Origin: Prochlorococcus sp. AG-355-O17 | GTDB taxonomy: Bacteria > Cyanobacteriota > Cyanobacteriia > PCC-6307 > Cyanobiaceae | Length of the DNA stretch: 64,000 nt | Reading direction: 5' to 3' | Assembly: GCA_003280655.1 (NCBI GenBank) | Contig: QCEK01000004.1 | Span: forward strand, 62,001-126,000 | The notes under the pieces: model-generated | The model's input: only the letters and a program-made list of their open reading frames with translations | Database searches by the model: none | Told to the model about the DNA's origin: nothing | In this document: positions 26,952 to 35,699 of the stretch, piece after piece | Position numbering within the stretch: the first letter of the stretch is position 1 | Layout of the letters: every line of letters begins with the position of its first letter | Made by a program: the position numbers and the translations under genes

Positions 26952-27551
26952 ATGAAAGAAATATATTTAATTGGACTTGGAAATCCTGGTAAAAAATATT
27001 ACAACAGTAGACATAACATTGGTTTTTTGTTGCTTGAAAATTTTTCAAAAAAATATAATTCAAATTTTTTATTAAAAGATAAACTTAAAAGTTCCTGCTC
27101 AGAATTTCAAATCAATAATTCTAGTTTCAAATTATTTTTACCAAATACGTTTATGAATAACAGTGGTGATGCTGTACGAGCAATAGTTGATTGGTACAAA
27201 ATAAATTTAGATCAGATTTTAATAATAGTTGATGATAAAGATCTGCCCCTTGGGAAAATAAGATTTAGACAAAAAGGAAGCTCAGGTGGACATAACGGGC
27301 TTAAAAGCATCATTGAACAATTGCAAACACAAAACTTTAAGAGAATAAGAATTGGTATTGGTTCACCTCCTCTACTAAAGGGGAAAAATTTCAACACTAT
27401 TTCACATGTATTAGGAAATATTTCTTCGGAAGAAAAAACAATATTGGATAAAGTGTATATGAGAGTAATAGAAGCCCTAGAACAACTAAACATTAAAAAA
27501 GAAGAATATATAATTAATGAATTAAATTCTTTTGATAAAGACCAACCTTAA
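26952..27551 (+). CDS. pth: peptidyl-tRNA hydrolase
   Basis: 199 aa. It releases tRNA from prematurely freed peptidyl-tRNAs. The N-terminal GLGNPGKKYYNSRHNIGF carries the catalytic His21. PNTFMNNSGDAV (Asn of the active site), VDDKDLPLGKIRFRQKGSSGGHNGLKSI and FKRIRIGIG follow. The DUF3146 gene begins 3 bp downstream in the same direction. Confidence 0.96.
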   Translation: MKEIYLIGLGNPGKKYYNSRHNIGFLLLENFSKKYNSNFLLKDKLKSSCSEFQINNSSFKLFLPNTFMNNSGDAVRAIVDWYKINLDQILIIVDDKDLPLGKIRFRQKGSSGGHNGLKSIIEQLQTQNFKRIRIGIGSPPLLKGKNFNTISHVLGNISSEEKTILDKVYMRVIEALEQLNIKKEEYIINELNSFDKDQP

Positions 27552-27554
27552 GAA

Positions 27555-27812
27555 ATGCGTTCAAAACCTGAAACTATTGCCAATGTAAGTATTAAGCAGT
27601 ATTGCTTTTCAAAAAAACAAATTCAGGGGGTTGTGGCAGCTAGTCAATTTAAATGGACTTTCACATGGTCCTTTAATAAAGGTTTATTGACAGTAAATCC
27701 ACCTTTGGGAAGAGCATTAATTGAGGATGCCTTATTGAGATTTTTATTGAAAAAAGATTATGAACTAGAAGCAGGGAATGAATATAAGTTTACTATTTCA
27801 GCCAAGTTTTAA
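27555..27812 (+). CDS. small cyanobacterial protein, probable DUF3146
   Basis: 85 aa. It shows a pattern typical of the DUF3146 family: an alternation FKWTFTWSFNKGLLTVNPPLGRALIEDALLRFLL split across two beta strands and a helix, then YELEAGNEYKFTISAKF. No function is known. It is 3 bp after pth, so co-translated, and overlaps the convergent gene at 27793 by 20 bp. Confidence 0.65.
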   Translation: MRSKPETIANVSIKQYCFSKKQIQGVVAASQFKWTFTWSFNKGLLTVNPPLGRALIEDALLRFLLKKDYELEAGNEYKFTISAKF

Positions 27813-28230
27813 AATCTATATTTTGATTCAAAGTAAGCTTCATTTTGCAATAATCTTCCAAAATTATCAAAGCTGATATCGCATCAAGGTTTTTATTTAG
27901 AATAAAAACCTCTCTAGGCATTAAAAACTTCAGCCCACTAATTGGAAAAAGTTCAAAATATCTTACTTTAGCCCTATAGGTAGTATTTTTTTCTTCAAAA
28001 GTTATTATTTCTTTTTTAAAAAAATATAGTTTTTCTCTAATTTCTCTACTAGTGGTACCATTGCCAATAATAATTTGTGATACATCCTCAGCGGTGATTA
28101 AATTGCTGACATGATTCTCAATCAATGCACTGTTAATAATAATCGCTTCATAAACTTTTTTTTGACTTATGTCGGCTAAGACTAAACCGCATTTACTTTT
28201 CCCTGGATCAATAGCTATTACTCTCGACAT
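27793..28230 (-). CDS. RNase H-fold protein of the YqgF/RuvC-like group
   Basis: 145 aa. The start MSRVIAIDPGKSKCGLVLAD carries the first acidic strand D8 of an RNase H-like (RuvC/YqgF) fold; EEKNTTYRAKVRYFEL and the DAISALIILEDY segment supply the later conserved acids (D/E near the C-terminus). It is reminiscent of the RuvX/YqgF Holliday-junction/pre-16S rRNA nuclease family, but is divergent, and most cyanobacteria carry a canonical YqgF elsewhere. The nuclease role is inferred. It starts right after DUF3084 in the same direction, with no gap. Confidence 0.65.
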   Translation of the reverse strand: MSRVIAIDPGKSKCGLVLADISQKKVYEAIIINSALIENHVSNLITAEDVSQIIIGNGTTSREIREKLYFFKKEIITFEEKNTTYRAKVRYFELFPISGLKFLMPREVFILNKNLDAISALIILEDYCKMKLTLNQNIDFKTWLK

Positions 28231-29214
28231 TTAAGATGCATCCTTTAAAATATTTATTTCAACTACTATGGGTTCTGCAGTTTTACTATCTCTTAAAGAT
28301 ACTACTTCTAACTTAAATCTGATATTTTGATTTTCTTGAAGAAAGTCTTTAATTTTTTTTACAAAATTTCCGCGTGTATTAATTTCGCTGACTTGTGAAC
28401 CTTTTGACTTAATTTCATCTCTTGTTTCTCTAAGCAATGATTTAATTTGTAAATTTATTGATTTAAGGTTTAAATCACTTTCTTTAAGAATTGAACTTGT
28501 AATAACATCCCCTTTTTTGACTATGAATTTATTCTCTAATAAATCAGGAGATACAAAAACAAAATTATCCCCTTTTAAAACATTTGTTGCTGATTTAATT
28601 AACAAAATCCAGTTACCACCTTTAGCAGCTGTTGTCTCAATTTTTGTAATATCATTAGGTCTCCACAAAAGAATATTTTTTGCTTTTTGATTAGTTGGAA
28701 TAACAATTTTCCTAACAAATTTGTCAGCTTCATTATAGATTTTTGTTAAATCCATTTTTATATTGGAGCTGGAACTAATCTCAGCAATAAATAAAGTTTG
28801 TCCTCTTTTAAGAACAATATTTCCTCTCCTAAATTCTTTAATATTATTTTTTAATTGATTTAATTCCCTTTCTTTTTGAATAATTTTACCTTCAAGTGCC
28901 TTTTGTTCTTCCTGTAAAGGGATTAAGGCCTTTTTACTTTCATCCAAAGTTTTTTGCAAAAAAGGAATATCAATAAAAAGCCTTTGCCTGAATTCTTCAC
29001 TAACTAAAATCAATAACCCTATCGATATTGAACTAATAAAACCTCCGGTTATTATCGTTATTATAGTTGCTGTTTTTTTCGGTCTTAATTTTAAGATGCT
29101 AAATCTTGCTTTACCGATCTTTGTTCCAAGAATATCCCCAAATGGTGCAATTAATCCCCCTAGTAATATTAAAAAAACAATTAAAATCCAAGCCACACTT
29201 TTGCTTATACCCAA
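28231..29214 (-). CDS. DUF3084 membrane-anchored coiled-coil protein
   Basis: 327 aa. Two N-terminal hydrophobic segments (about residues 8-25 and 50-72) precede a coiled-coil stretch, QKTLDESKKALIPLQEEQKALEGKIIQKERELNQLKNN split over about 85-125, and a soluble C-terminal domain. This architecture identifies DUF3084, which is common in cyanobacteria and of unknown function. It is 21 bp downstream of ntcA and shares its direction, so may be expressed from the ntcA promoter. The RNase H-fold gene abuts its stop. Confidence 0.75.
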   Translation of the reverse strand: MGISKSVAWILIVFLILLGGLIAPFGDILGTKIGKARFSILKLRPKKTATIITIITGGFISSISIGLLILVSEEFRQRLFIDIPFLQKTLDESKKALIPLQEEQKALEGKIIQKERELNQLKNNIKEFRRGNIVLKRGQTLFIAEISSSSNIKMDLTKIYNEADKFVRKIVIPTNQKAKNILLWRPNDITKIETTAAKGGNWILLIKSATNVLKGDNFVFVSPDLLENKFIVKKGDVITSSILKESDLNLKSINLQIKSLLRETRDEIKSKGSQVSEINTRGNFVKKIKDFLQENQNIRFKLEVVSLRDSKTAEPIVVEINILKDAS

Positions 29215-29235
29215 TACATCTTAATTTATGATGAA

Positions 29236-29970
29236 TCAATTAAATCTTTTTGCAAGAGCAATTGGATCGAACACAGTTATCTTTTTTCTTTCAATATTTA
29301 GAAGCCCTGAGTCCTTTAAATCGCCCAATAATCTTGTAATGGTTACTCTAGTAGAACCAATAGCTTCAGCAATTGCTTGATGTGAAAGCCTTAAATCTAT
29401 CGTAATACCTTTTTCACCTGCAACTCCAAAATCTCTACAAAGAACCATTAAAAAACTTACTAAACGAGAAGACATATCTCTATGTGTAAGAGTTTCTATC
29501 ATTGTTTCAGTTTGCAGGATCCTGCTTGAAAGCCCCTGTAAAAGTAGTAGTCCTACTGATGCATCTTCCTCTATAGCCCTTAAAACAGAATTTGCAGGTG
29601 CTGTTATCATTTCAACTCTTGTGAATGCTATAGCATGGTAAAAACGATCCGATCTATGGCCTGTTAGAAGGGATAAAACACCAAAGAGACTATTCTCTCT
29701 TAAGAGAGCAACAGTGATTTCTTCGCCAGACTCATAAACTCTTGACAGTCTTACCGCTCCCCTTCTTATAAGATAGACCCTTTCAGCAGGATCTCCTGGG
29801 AAAAATATTGTTTTAGATCGCTCAACCATTTCTGTGCTTGCACCATCAAGACCCTTAATAACTTCCATTAAAGTTCTATTGATTGGAAAACGTTCTCCAA
29901 CAGAGTTAATTTTACTTTGTCCAGACTGTTGCGGACTAAAGCGATTGAATCCTCGCGAAGCAGGTATCAT
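29236..29970 (-). CDS. ntcA: global nitrogen regulator NtcA
   Basis: 244 aa, CRP/FNR family. It activates nitrogen-assimilation genes when 2-oxoglutarate is high. The effector domain shows [30 protein letters not shown] (split) and the C-terminal helix-turn-helix is [24 protein letters not shown], whose recognition helix (GSTRVTITR) is the one conserved in cyanobacterial NtcA. The N-terminal 20 residues ([16 protein letters not shown]) are longer than in freshwater relatives. Its predicted target amt1 is in this window. Confidence 0.97.
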   Translation of the reverse strand: MIPASRGFNRFSPQQSGQSKINSVGERFPINRTLMEVIKGLDGASTEMVERSKTIFFPGDPAERVYLIRRGAVRLSRVYESGEEITVALLRENSLFGVLSLLTGHRSDRFYHAIAFTRVEMITAPANSVLRAIEEDASVGLLLLQGLSSRILQTETMIETLTHRDMSSRLVSFLMVLCRDFGVAGEKGITIDLRLSHQAIAEAIGSTRVTITRLLGDLKDSGLLNIERKKITVFDPIALAKRFN

Positions 29971-30019
29971 ATAATATCTTTAATATTAAAAAACTTAAGA
30001 AGGCACCCTAAAATATCTT

Positions 30020-30033
30020 GTATCAATAGTAAC
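30020..30033 (-). promoter_or_regulatory. imperfect NtcA-type site upstream of ntcA (possible autoregulation)
   Basis: On the minus strand the sequence is GTT-N8-TAC (GTTACTATTGATAC), which fits the relaxed GT-N10-AC form of the NtcA box with one mismatch to GTA-N8-TAC. It lies 50-63 bases upstream of the ntcA ATG. AT-rich -10 candidates follow at 22 and 31 bases. Autoregulation of ntcA is established in other cyanobacteria. Confidence 0.5.
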
Positions 30034-30170
30034 AATTTTCAATTCTTATTATTTTTTTAATTAGTTTTTTTTAGTCAATTTCAATTTCCTTAACCCTTTT
30101 TTAAGTAAAATTACACTATATGCAGTGTCAATAGATTCTAATTATACTGCATGTAGAAAGAATTTAAATA

Positions 30171-30752
30171 ATGGTAATTAGTTCATCCAATATTTATTCC
30201 GAAAGTAATCTTGATGTTGCACACATAAATACTGCTAACAAAATTAATGTTAAAAGATTTACACAAAACGGACAAATTCAAATCTATCAATCTTTATACC
30301 GAGGTAGCTACCCATCTATCATTAGAGACTCTCTAAGAAATGCTGCCCTTGGCAGGAGAGTACTCTTAATACAATTTATGAAAGGAGGGGTCAAGCAAGG
30401 AGTTGATAATGCAGTAAAGCTATGCGGTAATTTAACCTGGGTAAGGCCATCACATTCCTTTGATCAATATAATTCTGAAGAAATTGAAAATAATAAAAAT
30501 TTAAAACAATCTATTTACAAATCTACTGTTGAATTATGGAATTTTTGTAAAAAAGAACTAAAGTCTGGTGAGAATGACCAAATCATACTTGATGAAATTT
30601 TTTTAGCTATTGAGATGAAAATTATCGATAAAAATGATTTGATTTCAACACTTGAAAACAGATTTATATCAGGAGATGTAATCCTTACAGGTACAGATAT
30701 TCCTAAAGATTTATTATTAATGGCCAACCAAATTACCGAACTTCGCTCATAA
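30171..30752 (+). CDS. BtuR/CobA-like cob(I)alamin adenosyltransferase family protein lacking the P-loop
   Basis: 193 aa. The core aligns by eye to the BtuR/CobO ATP:corrinoid adenosyltransferase family: RRVLLIQFMKGG (62-73), a Walker-B-like IILDEI (138-143) and TGTDIPKDLLLMANQITELR at the end, parallel to TGRGxxxxLxxxADTVSELR of BtuR. But the nucleotide-binding loop (GNGKGKTT in BtuR) is replaced at 41-51 by SLYRGSYPSII with no glycine-lysine core, so ATP binding in the usual way looks lost. It is followed 4 bp later by dcd and thyX. It could be a non-catalytic paralogue with a regulatory or structural role. A true adenosyltransferase would have to be elsewhere in the genome. Confidence 0.65.
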   Translation: MVISSSNIYSESNLDVAHINTANKINVKRFTQNGQIQIYQSLYRGSYPSIIRDSLRNAALGRRVLLIQFMKGGVKQGVDNAVKLCGNLTWVRPSHSFDQYNSEEIENNKNLKQSIYKSTVELWNFCKKELKSGENDQIILDEIFLAIEMKIIDKNDLISTLENRFISGDVILTGTDIPKDLLLMANQITELRS

Positions 30753-30756
30753 AACA

Positions 30757-31350
30757 ATGCTAAAAAATGATCTATGGATAAATCAAAAAGCCTCGGAAGG
30801 AATGATAAATCCCTTTCAATCAAATTTAGTGAGGCATCTTGAACCTGACAAGAAAAAAAAGCCAGTTTTGAGTTACGGATGCTCCTCTTATGGCTATGAT
30901 TTAAGACTTTCATCAAAAGAATTCCTCATTTTCAGACATGTCCCTGGGACTGTGATGAACCCCAAAAAATTTAATCCTAATAATTTAGAAAAAACTGCTC
31001 TTCACCATGATAATGATGGTGACTTTTTTATTCTTCCTGCTCACTCCTATGGTTTAGGAGTAGCTTTAGAAAAGATGAAAGTACCAGAGAATATAACTGT
31101 AATCTGCATAGGAAAAAGCACTTACGCGCGACTAGGAATTATTGTTAATACAACGCCGGCAGAGGCTGGGTGGGAAGGTCATCTAACTTTAGAATTTAGT
31201 AATAGTTCAGGTGCAGATTGCAGAATTTATGCTGAAGAAGGTATTTGCCAGCTGCTCTTTTTTGAAGGTGATCCATGCTCTACAACCTATGAAGACAGAA
31301 GAGGTAAATATCAAAACCAACCAGAAAAAGTGACTCTAGCAAAGATCTAA
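30757..31350 (+). CDS. dcd: dCTP deaminase
   Basis: 197 aa. It converts dCTP to dUTP for thymidylate synthesis. The family marks are GCSSYGYDLRLSSKEFLIF, CIGKSTYARLGIIVNTTPAEAGWEGHLTLEFSN (two runs), with the active-site Glu in the EAGWEG loop, and a terminal QLLFFEG block. The short C-terminal YEDRRGKYQNQ segment corresponds to the triphosphate-covering tail. It lies between the BtuR-like gene (4-bp gap) and thyX (1-bp gap), so a deoxynucleotide operon is likely. Confidence 0.95.
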   Translation: MLKNDLWINQKASEGMINPFQSNLVRHLEPDKKKKPVLSYGCSSYGYDLRLSSKEFLIFRHVPGTVMNPKKFNPNNLEKTALHHDNDGDFFILPAHSYGLGVALEKMKVPENITVICIGKSTYARLGIIVNTTPAEAGWEGHLTLEFSNSSGADCRIYAEEGICQLLFFEGDPCSTTYEDRRGKYQNQPEKVTLAKI

Positions 31351-31351
31351 A

Positions 31352-31984
31352 ATGAGCAGAGTTGAACTAATTTCCCTAACTCCTAATGCAGAAAAAACAA
31401 TGGCTTACATTGCGAGAGTTAGTAACCCAAAAAATCAGGAAAATGAGGACTATTCGAAATTATTGAGTTACTGCATCAAAAATGAACATTGGAGTGTTTT
31501 CGAACAGTCATTTATGACTTTACAAATAGAAACTAACAGAGGGATTGCTGCACAAATTTTAAGACATAGATCATTTACTTTCCAAGAATTTTCACAGAGA
31601 TATGCAGATAGTTCTCAATTGGGTAATATTCCTTTACCAGAGCTGAGGCGTCAAGATTTTAAAAATAGGCAAAATTCAATTCCTGATCTCCCTGATGAGT
31701 TAAAAAAAAGATTCAATGAAAAAATTAGTTTACACTTTCAGGCCGCTTCAGAATTATATGAAGATTTACTTGCTGAAGGGGTAGCTAAAGAATGCGCGAG
31801 ATTTGTTTTACCACTAGCAACTCCAACAAGAATCTATATGTCTGGATCATGCAGATCGTGGATCCATTACATTCATTTAAGGTCAGCTCACGGTACCCAA
31901 AAAGAACACAAGTCTATAGCTGAAAATTGCAAGTCCATTTTTAAACAAAGTTTTCCGATAGTATCAAAATCTTTAAAATGGTAA
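31352..31984 (+). CDS. thyX: flavin-dependent thymidylate synthase ThyX
   Basis: 210 aa. It methylates dUMP with FADH2 and methylene-tetrahydrofolate. The ThyX signature RHRSFTFQEFSQRY (about residues 70-83) is a variant of RHRxxSxxxxSxR in which the first Ser is replaced by Thr. SCRSWIHYIHLR and a flavin-binding HxxE-type region follow. Dcd just upstream provides dUTP, so the pair makes a pyrimidine-deoxynucleotide unit. txlA converges 3 bp after the stop. Confidence 0.95.
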   Translation: MSRVELISLTPNAEKTMAYIARVSNPKNQENEDYSKLLSYCIKNEHWSVFEQSFMTLQIETNRGIAAQILRHRSFTFQEFSQRYADSSQLGNIPLPELRRQDFKNRQNSIPDLPDELKKRFNEKISLHFQAASELYEDLLAEGVAKECARFVLPLATPTRIYMSGSCRSWIHYIHLRSAHGTQKEHKSIAENCKSIFKQSFPIVSKSLKW

Positions 31985-31987
31985 AAA

Positions 31988-32533
31988 TTATCCATGACTA
32001 CGAGGACTAATCTCATTATTTTTATTATCTTGAATTGTTGAAAATTCAGCATTAATAATTTCTTCATAGGGTTTATCTTCTATTTCTAAATTCTTAATAG
32101 ATTCTCTTATTTTTATTTCATCTTGTTTACCAATAAATGTAGATATAAGAATACCCTTTTTATCAAAAAGATTAACTTGAGGAATCCCATTGACAGCAAA
32201 CTTCTGTATGTAATTACCCCATTTTTGATTATCAACATTTAAAAAAACGAAATTAATATCTTTTTCGTATTCATCTTTAAAAGCAGAAATTTGTGGAGCC
32301 ATTTCTTTGCAAACTTCACACCACTCAGCATAGAATTCCAGAAATGTAGGCTTATTATTTGTAAAAGCTATTTCAGGGTCAACAGATAATTCTCCAAAAC
32401 TTTTTAGAAGATAAGTTGATTTGAAAAAGTTATTTCTAAACAAAAGCAATGAAATAATAACAATAGATATAATCGCAATAAGTATTGTTTTAAAACTTGT
32501 CTTTAGATTGGGCTCTCGACTCTCAGATTGCAC
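31988..32533 (-). CDS. txlA: membrane-anchored thioredoxin-like protein (TxlA/HCF164-like)
   Basis: 181 aa. One N-terminal transmembrane anchor (about residues 16-28, ILIAIISIVIISLLLF) is followed by a thioredoxin fold with FLEFYAEWCEVCKEMAPQI, active-site WCEVC near residue 71-75, and the cis-Pro block NGIPQVNLFDKKG. This is the arrangement of TxlA in cyanobacteria and HCF164 in plastids, which reduces apocytochromes or other lumenal proteins. The C-terminal 35 residues are acidic and probably disordered. Confidence 0.85.
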   Translation of the reverse strand: MQSESREPNLKTSFKTILIAIISIVIISLLLFRNNFFKSTYLLKSFGELSVDPEIAFTNNKPTFLEFYAEWCEVCKEMAPQISAFKDEYEKDINFVFLNVDNQKWGNYIQKFAVNGIPQVNLFDKKGILISTFIGKQDEIKIRESIKNLEIEDKPYEEIINAEFSTIQDNKNNEISPRSHG

Positions 32534-32671
32534 AATAAGGATATTACTAACTAAAGATATCTTAAATTAGTTGAATAAATAAAGAGAATTAAAATCTATA
32601 AGCTTTTAATCAACTGATAAAATATCGATTAACTATTAATCAAAAATTTCTTTGATTCCTGAAATCTAGTT

Positions 32672-34024
32672 ATGCAATCAATCTTTGGAACTGATGGAAT
32701 AAGAGGAAGATTTAATAAAGAGATAACTTACTCTCTAGCATATAAAGTAGGCTATAATCTAGGTTTGATTCTAGAAAAGAAAAATCCAATATTAATTGGA
32801 AGAGATACCAGAATTAGTGGAGATATTCTTCTTCAAGCCATAACACAAGGAATAAATGAAAGTGGCAAAAAATTTATAAATCTTGGAATCTGCCCTACCC
32901 CGGCTATACCTTTTTTAATCAAACAAGGGGATCTGAGCGGGGGGATCATGATATCTGCTAGTCATAATCCGCCAGAATATAATGGTTTAAAAATTTTTGA
33001 TCATAATGGTCAAAAAATTACCAAAAATTTTGAAAGTAAAATTCAGAAATCAATTGAAGAATCAAAGCAAAATATATTAGTTTCTAAAAAAGTGAGCATC
33101 TTAAATACAAATAAAAATTTTATGGATATTTATATTAAAAGCTTAATCCAAACAATGGATGGAGAAAATTTAAGCGGGTTGAAAATAATATTAGACACAT
33201 GCTACGGATCAGCGACAACCTGCGCAAAAAAAATTTTTCAGTCTCTTGGTGCTGATGTAAAAGTTATCAATAACTCTAATAATGGTTTGAAAATTAATAT
33301 GAATTGTGGTTCTACTAATCTGGAACCATTGAAAAAGGCATTAAGAGAAAGTTCTGCAGATATGGGTTTTAGCTTCGATGGGGATGCAGATAGAGTAATT
33401 GGAGTAGATTCAAAGGGCAATGTGCTAGATGGAGATCACATTCTTTTTCTTTGGGGCAGAGAACTAATGGAACACAACATTCTCACAAATAATTTACTAA
33501 TATCAACCCATATGGCAAACTTAGGTTTTGAAGAAGCCTGGAAGAAAATTGGAGGAATTTTATATAGAACTGAAGTGGGAGATAAATATGTGCATGATGC
33601 AATTAAGAAAAAAAAAGCTGTTTTAGGAGGTGAGCAGTCAGGTCATATACTTTCAAAAATTAACAACTTTTCTGGAGATGGAATATTGACTGCACTTCAA
33701 ATTTCTAAATTTTGTAAAAAGAAAAATATTAATTTAAATGATTGGCTTAAAAGTAGTTTCGAACCTTTTCCTCAAAAAATAACCAATATCACTTTAGATT
33801 CTAATATTAATAAATTTAATCCAAAAACTAAACTCTTAATTGATCAAACTATAGAAAATTTTCAGGTAACATATTCGGAAAAATGTAGAATTTATATAAG
33901 GCCTAGTGGAACAGAACCCGTATTGAGAGTTCTAGTTGAGGCCAAAAATATAGAGGAAGTTGATTCTTTATCAAGCGAAATAACCAACAAACTCTTTTTA
34001 GAAATTAATAAAATAATAAATTAA
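32672..34024 (+). CDS. glmM: phosphoglucosamine mutase
   Basis: 450 aa. It converts glucosamine 6-phosphate to glucosamine 1-phosphate for peptidoglycan and LPS. The start [11 protein letters not shown], the phosphoserine loop [18 protein letters not shown], the metal loop DGDADR and the C-terminal [15 protein letters not shown] identify the GlmM subfamily. It is monocistronic here; trmB converges just after it. Confidence 0.96.
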   Translation: MQSIFGTDGIRGRFNKEITYSLAYKVGYNLGLILEKKNPILIGRDTRISGDILLQAITQGINESGKKFINLGICPTPAIPFLIKQGDLSGGIMISASHNPPEYNGLKIFDHNGQKITKNFESKIQKSIEESKQNILVSKKVSILNTNKNFMDIYIKSLIQTMDGENLSGLKIILDTCYGSATTCAKKIFQSLGADVKVINNSNNGLKINMNCGSTNLEPLKKALRESSADMGFSFDGDADRVIGVDSKGNVLDGDHILFLWGRELMEHNILTNNLLISTHMANLGFEEAWKKIGGILYRTEVGDKYVHDAIKKKKAVLGGEQSGHILSKINNFSGDGILTALQISKFCKKKNINLNDWLKSSFEPFPQKITNITLDSNINKFNPKTKLLIDQTIENFQVTYSEKCRIYIRPSGTEPVLRVLVEAKNIEEVDSLSSEITNKLFLEINKIIN

Positions 34025-34031
34025 CTATAAA

Positions 34032-34685
34032 TCAAATTTTGATATAAATCCCTTCAAAAATATCAAGTTGATTAACAAGCACATACTTTTCCCGATTAGT
34101 TTTAACTTTATTTGGATTAAAACTTTCGGAATAATTAAAATCTTTTTTATCTATTGTTTTAAAAGAAACATTACTTGATATTGTGCAGTTCATATAATCA
34201 AATAAATCCCTTACATCTGTTTTTATAAAAATTAACGTCCCTGTTCGCAAAGAATTAGAGAGAGTTTTAATGAATTCTGGCTGAATTACACGCCTTTTAT
34301 AATGTCTCTTTTTAAACCATGGATCAGGAAAATTGAAAGAAATACTTTTTAGACTTTTAACAATAAATTTACTTTGGTCATCATTCAAAATATTATTAGC
34401 ATTACCAAATACAAAATATAGATTATTGATTTCTCTTTCGATAACTTTTAATTTTGCATTTTTGACTAATTTCTCGCGGATTTCAATTCCCATATAATTC
34501 CAACTGGTATTTTGCAAAGCTAAATCGAATAGGAACTCACCAGCAGCACAACCTATATCCAAATGCAGATTCAATTTAGAATTACCATATATTTCACTCA
34601 AAGAAGGTATTCTCTCAACTTGATTAAAATTACTACTAAGCGGATTGACATGCTGTCTCATAAAATTATTAATATTTCCAAGCAA
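34032..34685 (-). CDS. trmB: tRNA (guanine-N7-)-methyltransferase
   Basis: 217 aa. It methylates G46 in the variable loop of tRNAs. The SAM-binding [17 protein letters not shown] (GxGxG variant DIGCAAG) lies near residue 40-53, and [23 protein letters not shown] holds the conserved PDPW..K.RH..RR signature with the catalytic Asp. No transmembrane part. The stop is 8 bp from the convergent glmM. Confidence 0.95.
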   Translation of the reverse strand: MLGNINNFMRQHVNPLSSNFNQVERIPSLSEIYGNSKLNLHLDIGCAAGEFLFDLALQNTSWNYMGIEIREKLVKNAKLKVIEREINNLYFVFGNANNILNDDQSKFIVKSLKSISFNFPDPWFKKRHYKRRVIQPEFIKTLSNSLRTGTLIFIKTDVRDLFDYMNCTISSNVSFKTIDKKDFNYSESFNPNKVKTNREKYVLVNQLDIFEGIYIKI

Positions 34686-34780
34686 TAATATAAGAATGCA
34701 TAATATTCATAACTATGACAATAGTACGTTCAAAAGTAATAGTTTGATGTTTAATTATTATGTGTTAAACAAAAAAAGTT

Positions 34781-35404
34781 TTGAACGTTTTTAATCAACT
34801 TTCTATTTGGCTATCATTTCAACTTTCAATAATTTTCCTTATTGGTATTCCTGTTACTCTATCTCTTTGGTCAATTAAAAAAAGAAATAAAGCAGTTTAT
34901 AAACTTCTATCAATTTATTGGAAAATATCCCTTTTATTTTTTATAAGCCTTTTACTCTTAATAGGCGAATACAATTATGCTCTTGTGATAACAAATATTT
35001 CAACACTATTAATGACAATTTCAGTTTGGTTTTGGAACGATATTAATGACGAATTGAGAGAATATGATTTTTCTTACTCCCTTGCTACAACTACAAAAAT
35101 ATGGAGATGGACGGTAACTTTTATATCGCTCAATTTCTTCATTCAGAGTTTGCGAAACTTTAACTGTTTTTCTTTTATTAATTCGGATGCATGTGAAATA
35201 TGGCTTCAGCCTTCTTCAAATTTATATATTTTTATAAAAAATTTATTTAATTTTTTCTTCGGAGCAACCTTTACTCAGCCGACAGCAAAATTTTTAGGAT
35301 TATTTTCATTATTAATTTATATTTTAGGCCTTATTCAATGGTCAATAATCAAATTCCCTAAAAATGGAAGAAACTCTTGCTATTCCGAAAATGGCAGAAA
35401 CTGA
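34781..35404 (+). CDS. DUF3177 cyanobacterial membrane protein
   Basis: 207 aa with about five hydrophobic segments and TTG start. It fits the DUF3177 family of cyanobacterial membrane proteins; no function is known. Conserved-looking parts are FWNDINDELREYDFSYSLATTTKIWRWTVTF and the terminal TQPTAKFLGLFSLLIYILGLIQW. The 3' end overlaps the next gene by 14-41 bp, depending on that gene's start. Confidence 0.7.
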   Translation: MNVFNQLSIWLSFQLSIIFLIGIPVTLSLWSIKKRNKAVYKLLSIYWKISLLFFISLLLLIGEYNYALVITNISTLLMTISVWFWNDINDELREYDFSYSLATTTKIWRWTVTFISLNFFIQSLRNFNCFSFINSDACEIWLQPSSNLYIFIKNLFNFFFGATFTQPTAKFLGLFSLLIYILGLIQWSIIKFPKNGRNSCYSENGRN

Positions 35405-35699
35405 TTTAATAAGGAATCTTGAAAAAATAAGTTCCGAGATACCTAATAGGATTCTTAAACTAGAAGGTTTTATTTTAAAAGCAAATCACAAAGAACAATT
35501 AGAAATAATTATTTTCAAAGGTTTAAGTAGTTCTACCACTCATCAAATTGAGATAGATTTAGAAAAGAAAGTTATAACATTTAATTATGTTATTACCAAT
35601 TTTAAAATTTATAAGGCACCATTAGCAGAAACTGAAGATAATTTTATCAGAGAGAATCGAAACTCAGATTTCTTTTTGAATCAAAAAAACTGGATTTAA
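35364..35699 (+). CDS. cyanobacterial hypothetical protein
   Basis: 111 aa, soluble. It has an alternating strand pattern ([25 protein letters not shown], then [28 protein letters not shown]) suggesting a small beta-rich domain. I do not recognise its function. Two starts are possible: ATG 35364 or ATG 35391, both with an A-rich upstream stretch. The sequence around them is nearly repeated (AAAATGGAAGAAACT then AAAATGGCAGAAACT, 27 bases apart). Given the overlap with DUF3177, the second start seems more natural. It overlaps the convergent ileS by 4 bp. Confidence 0.65.
   Translation: MEETLAIPKMAETDLIRNLEKISSEIPNRILKLEGFILKANHKEQLEIIIFKGLSSSTTHQIEIDLEKKVITFNYVITNFKIYKAPLAETEDNFIRENRNSDFFLNQKNWI

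Noticed and set aside
35361-35405. Near-repeat AAAATGGAAGAAACT / AAAATGGCAGAAACT as a tandem-duplication finding
   Set aside because: The 27-base spacing is too short and the match too AT-rich to call a repeat. It is noted only as a start ambiguity.
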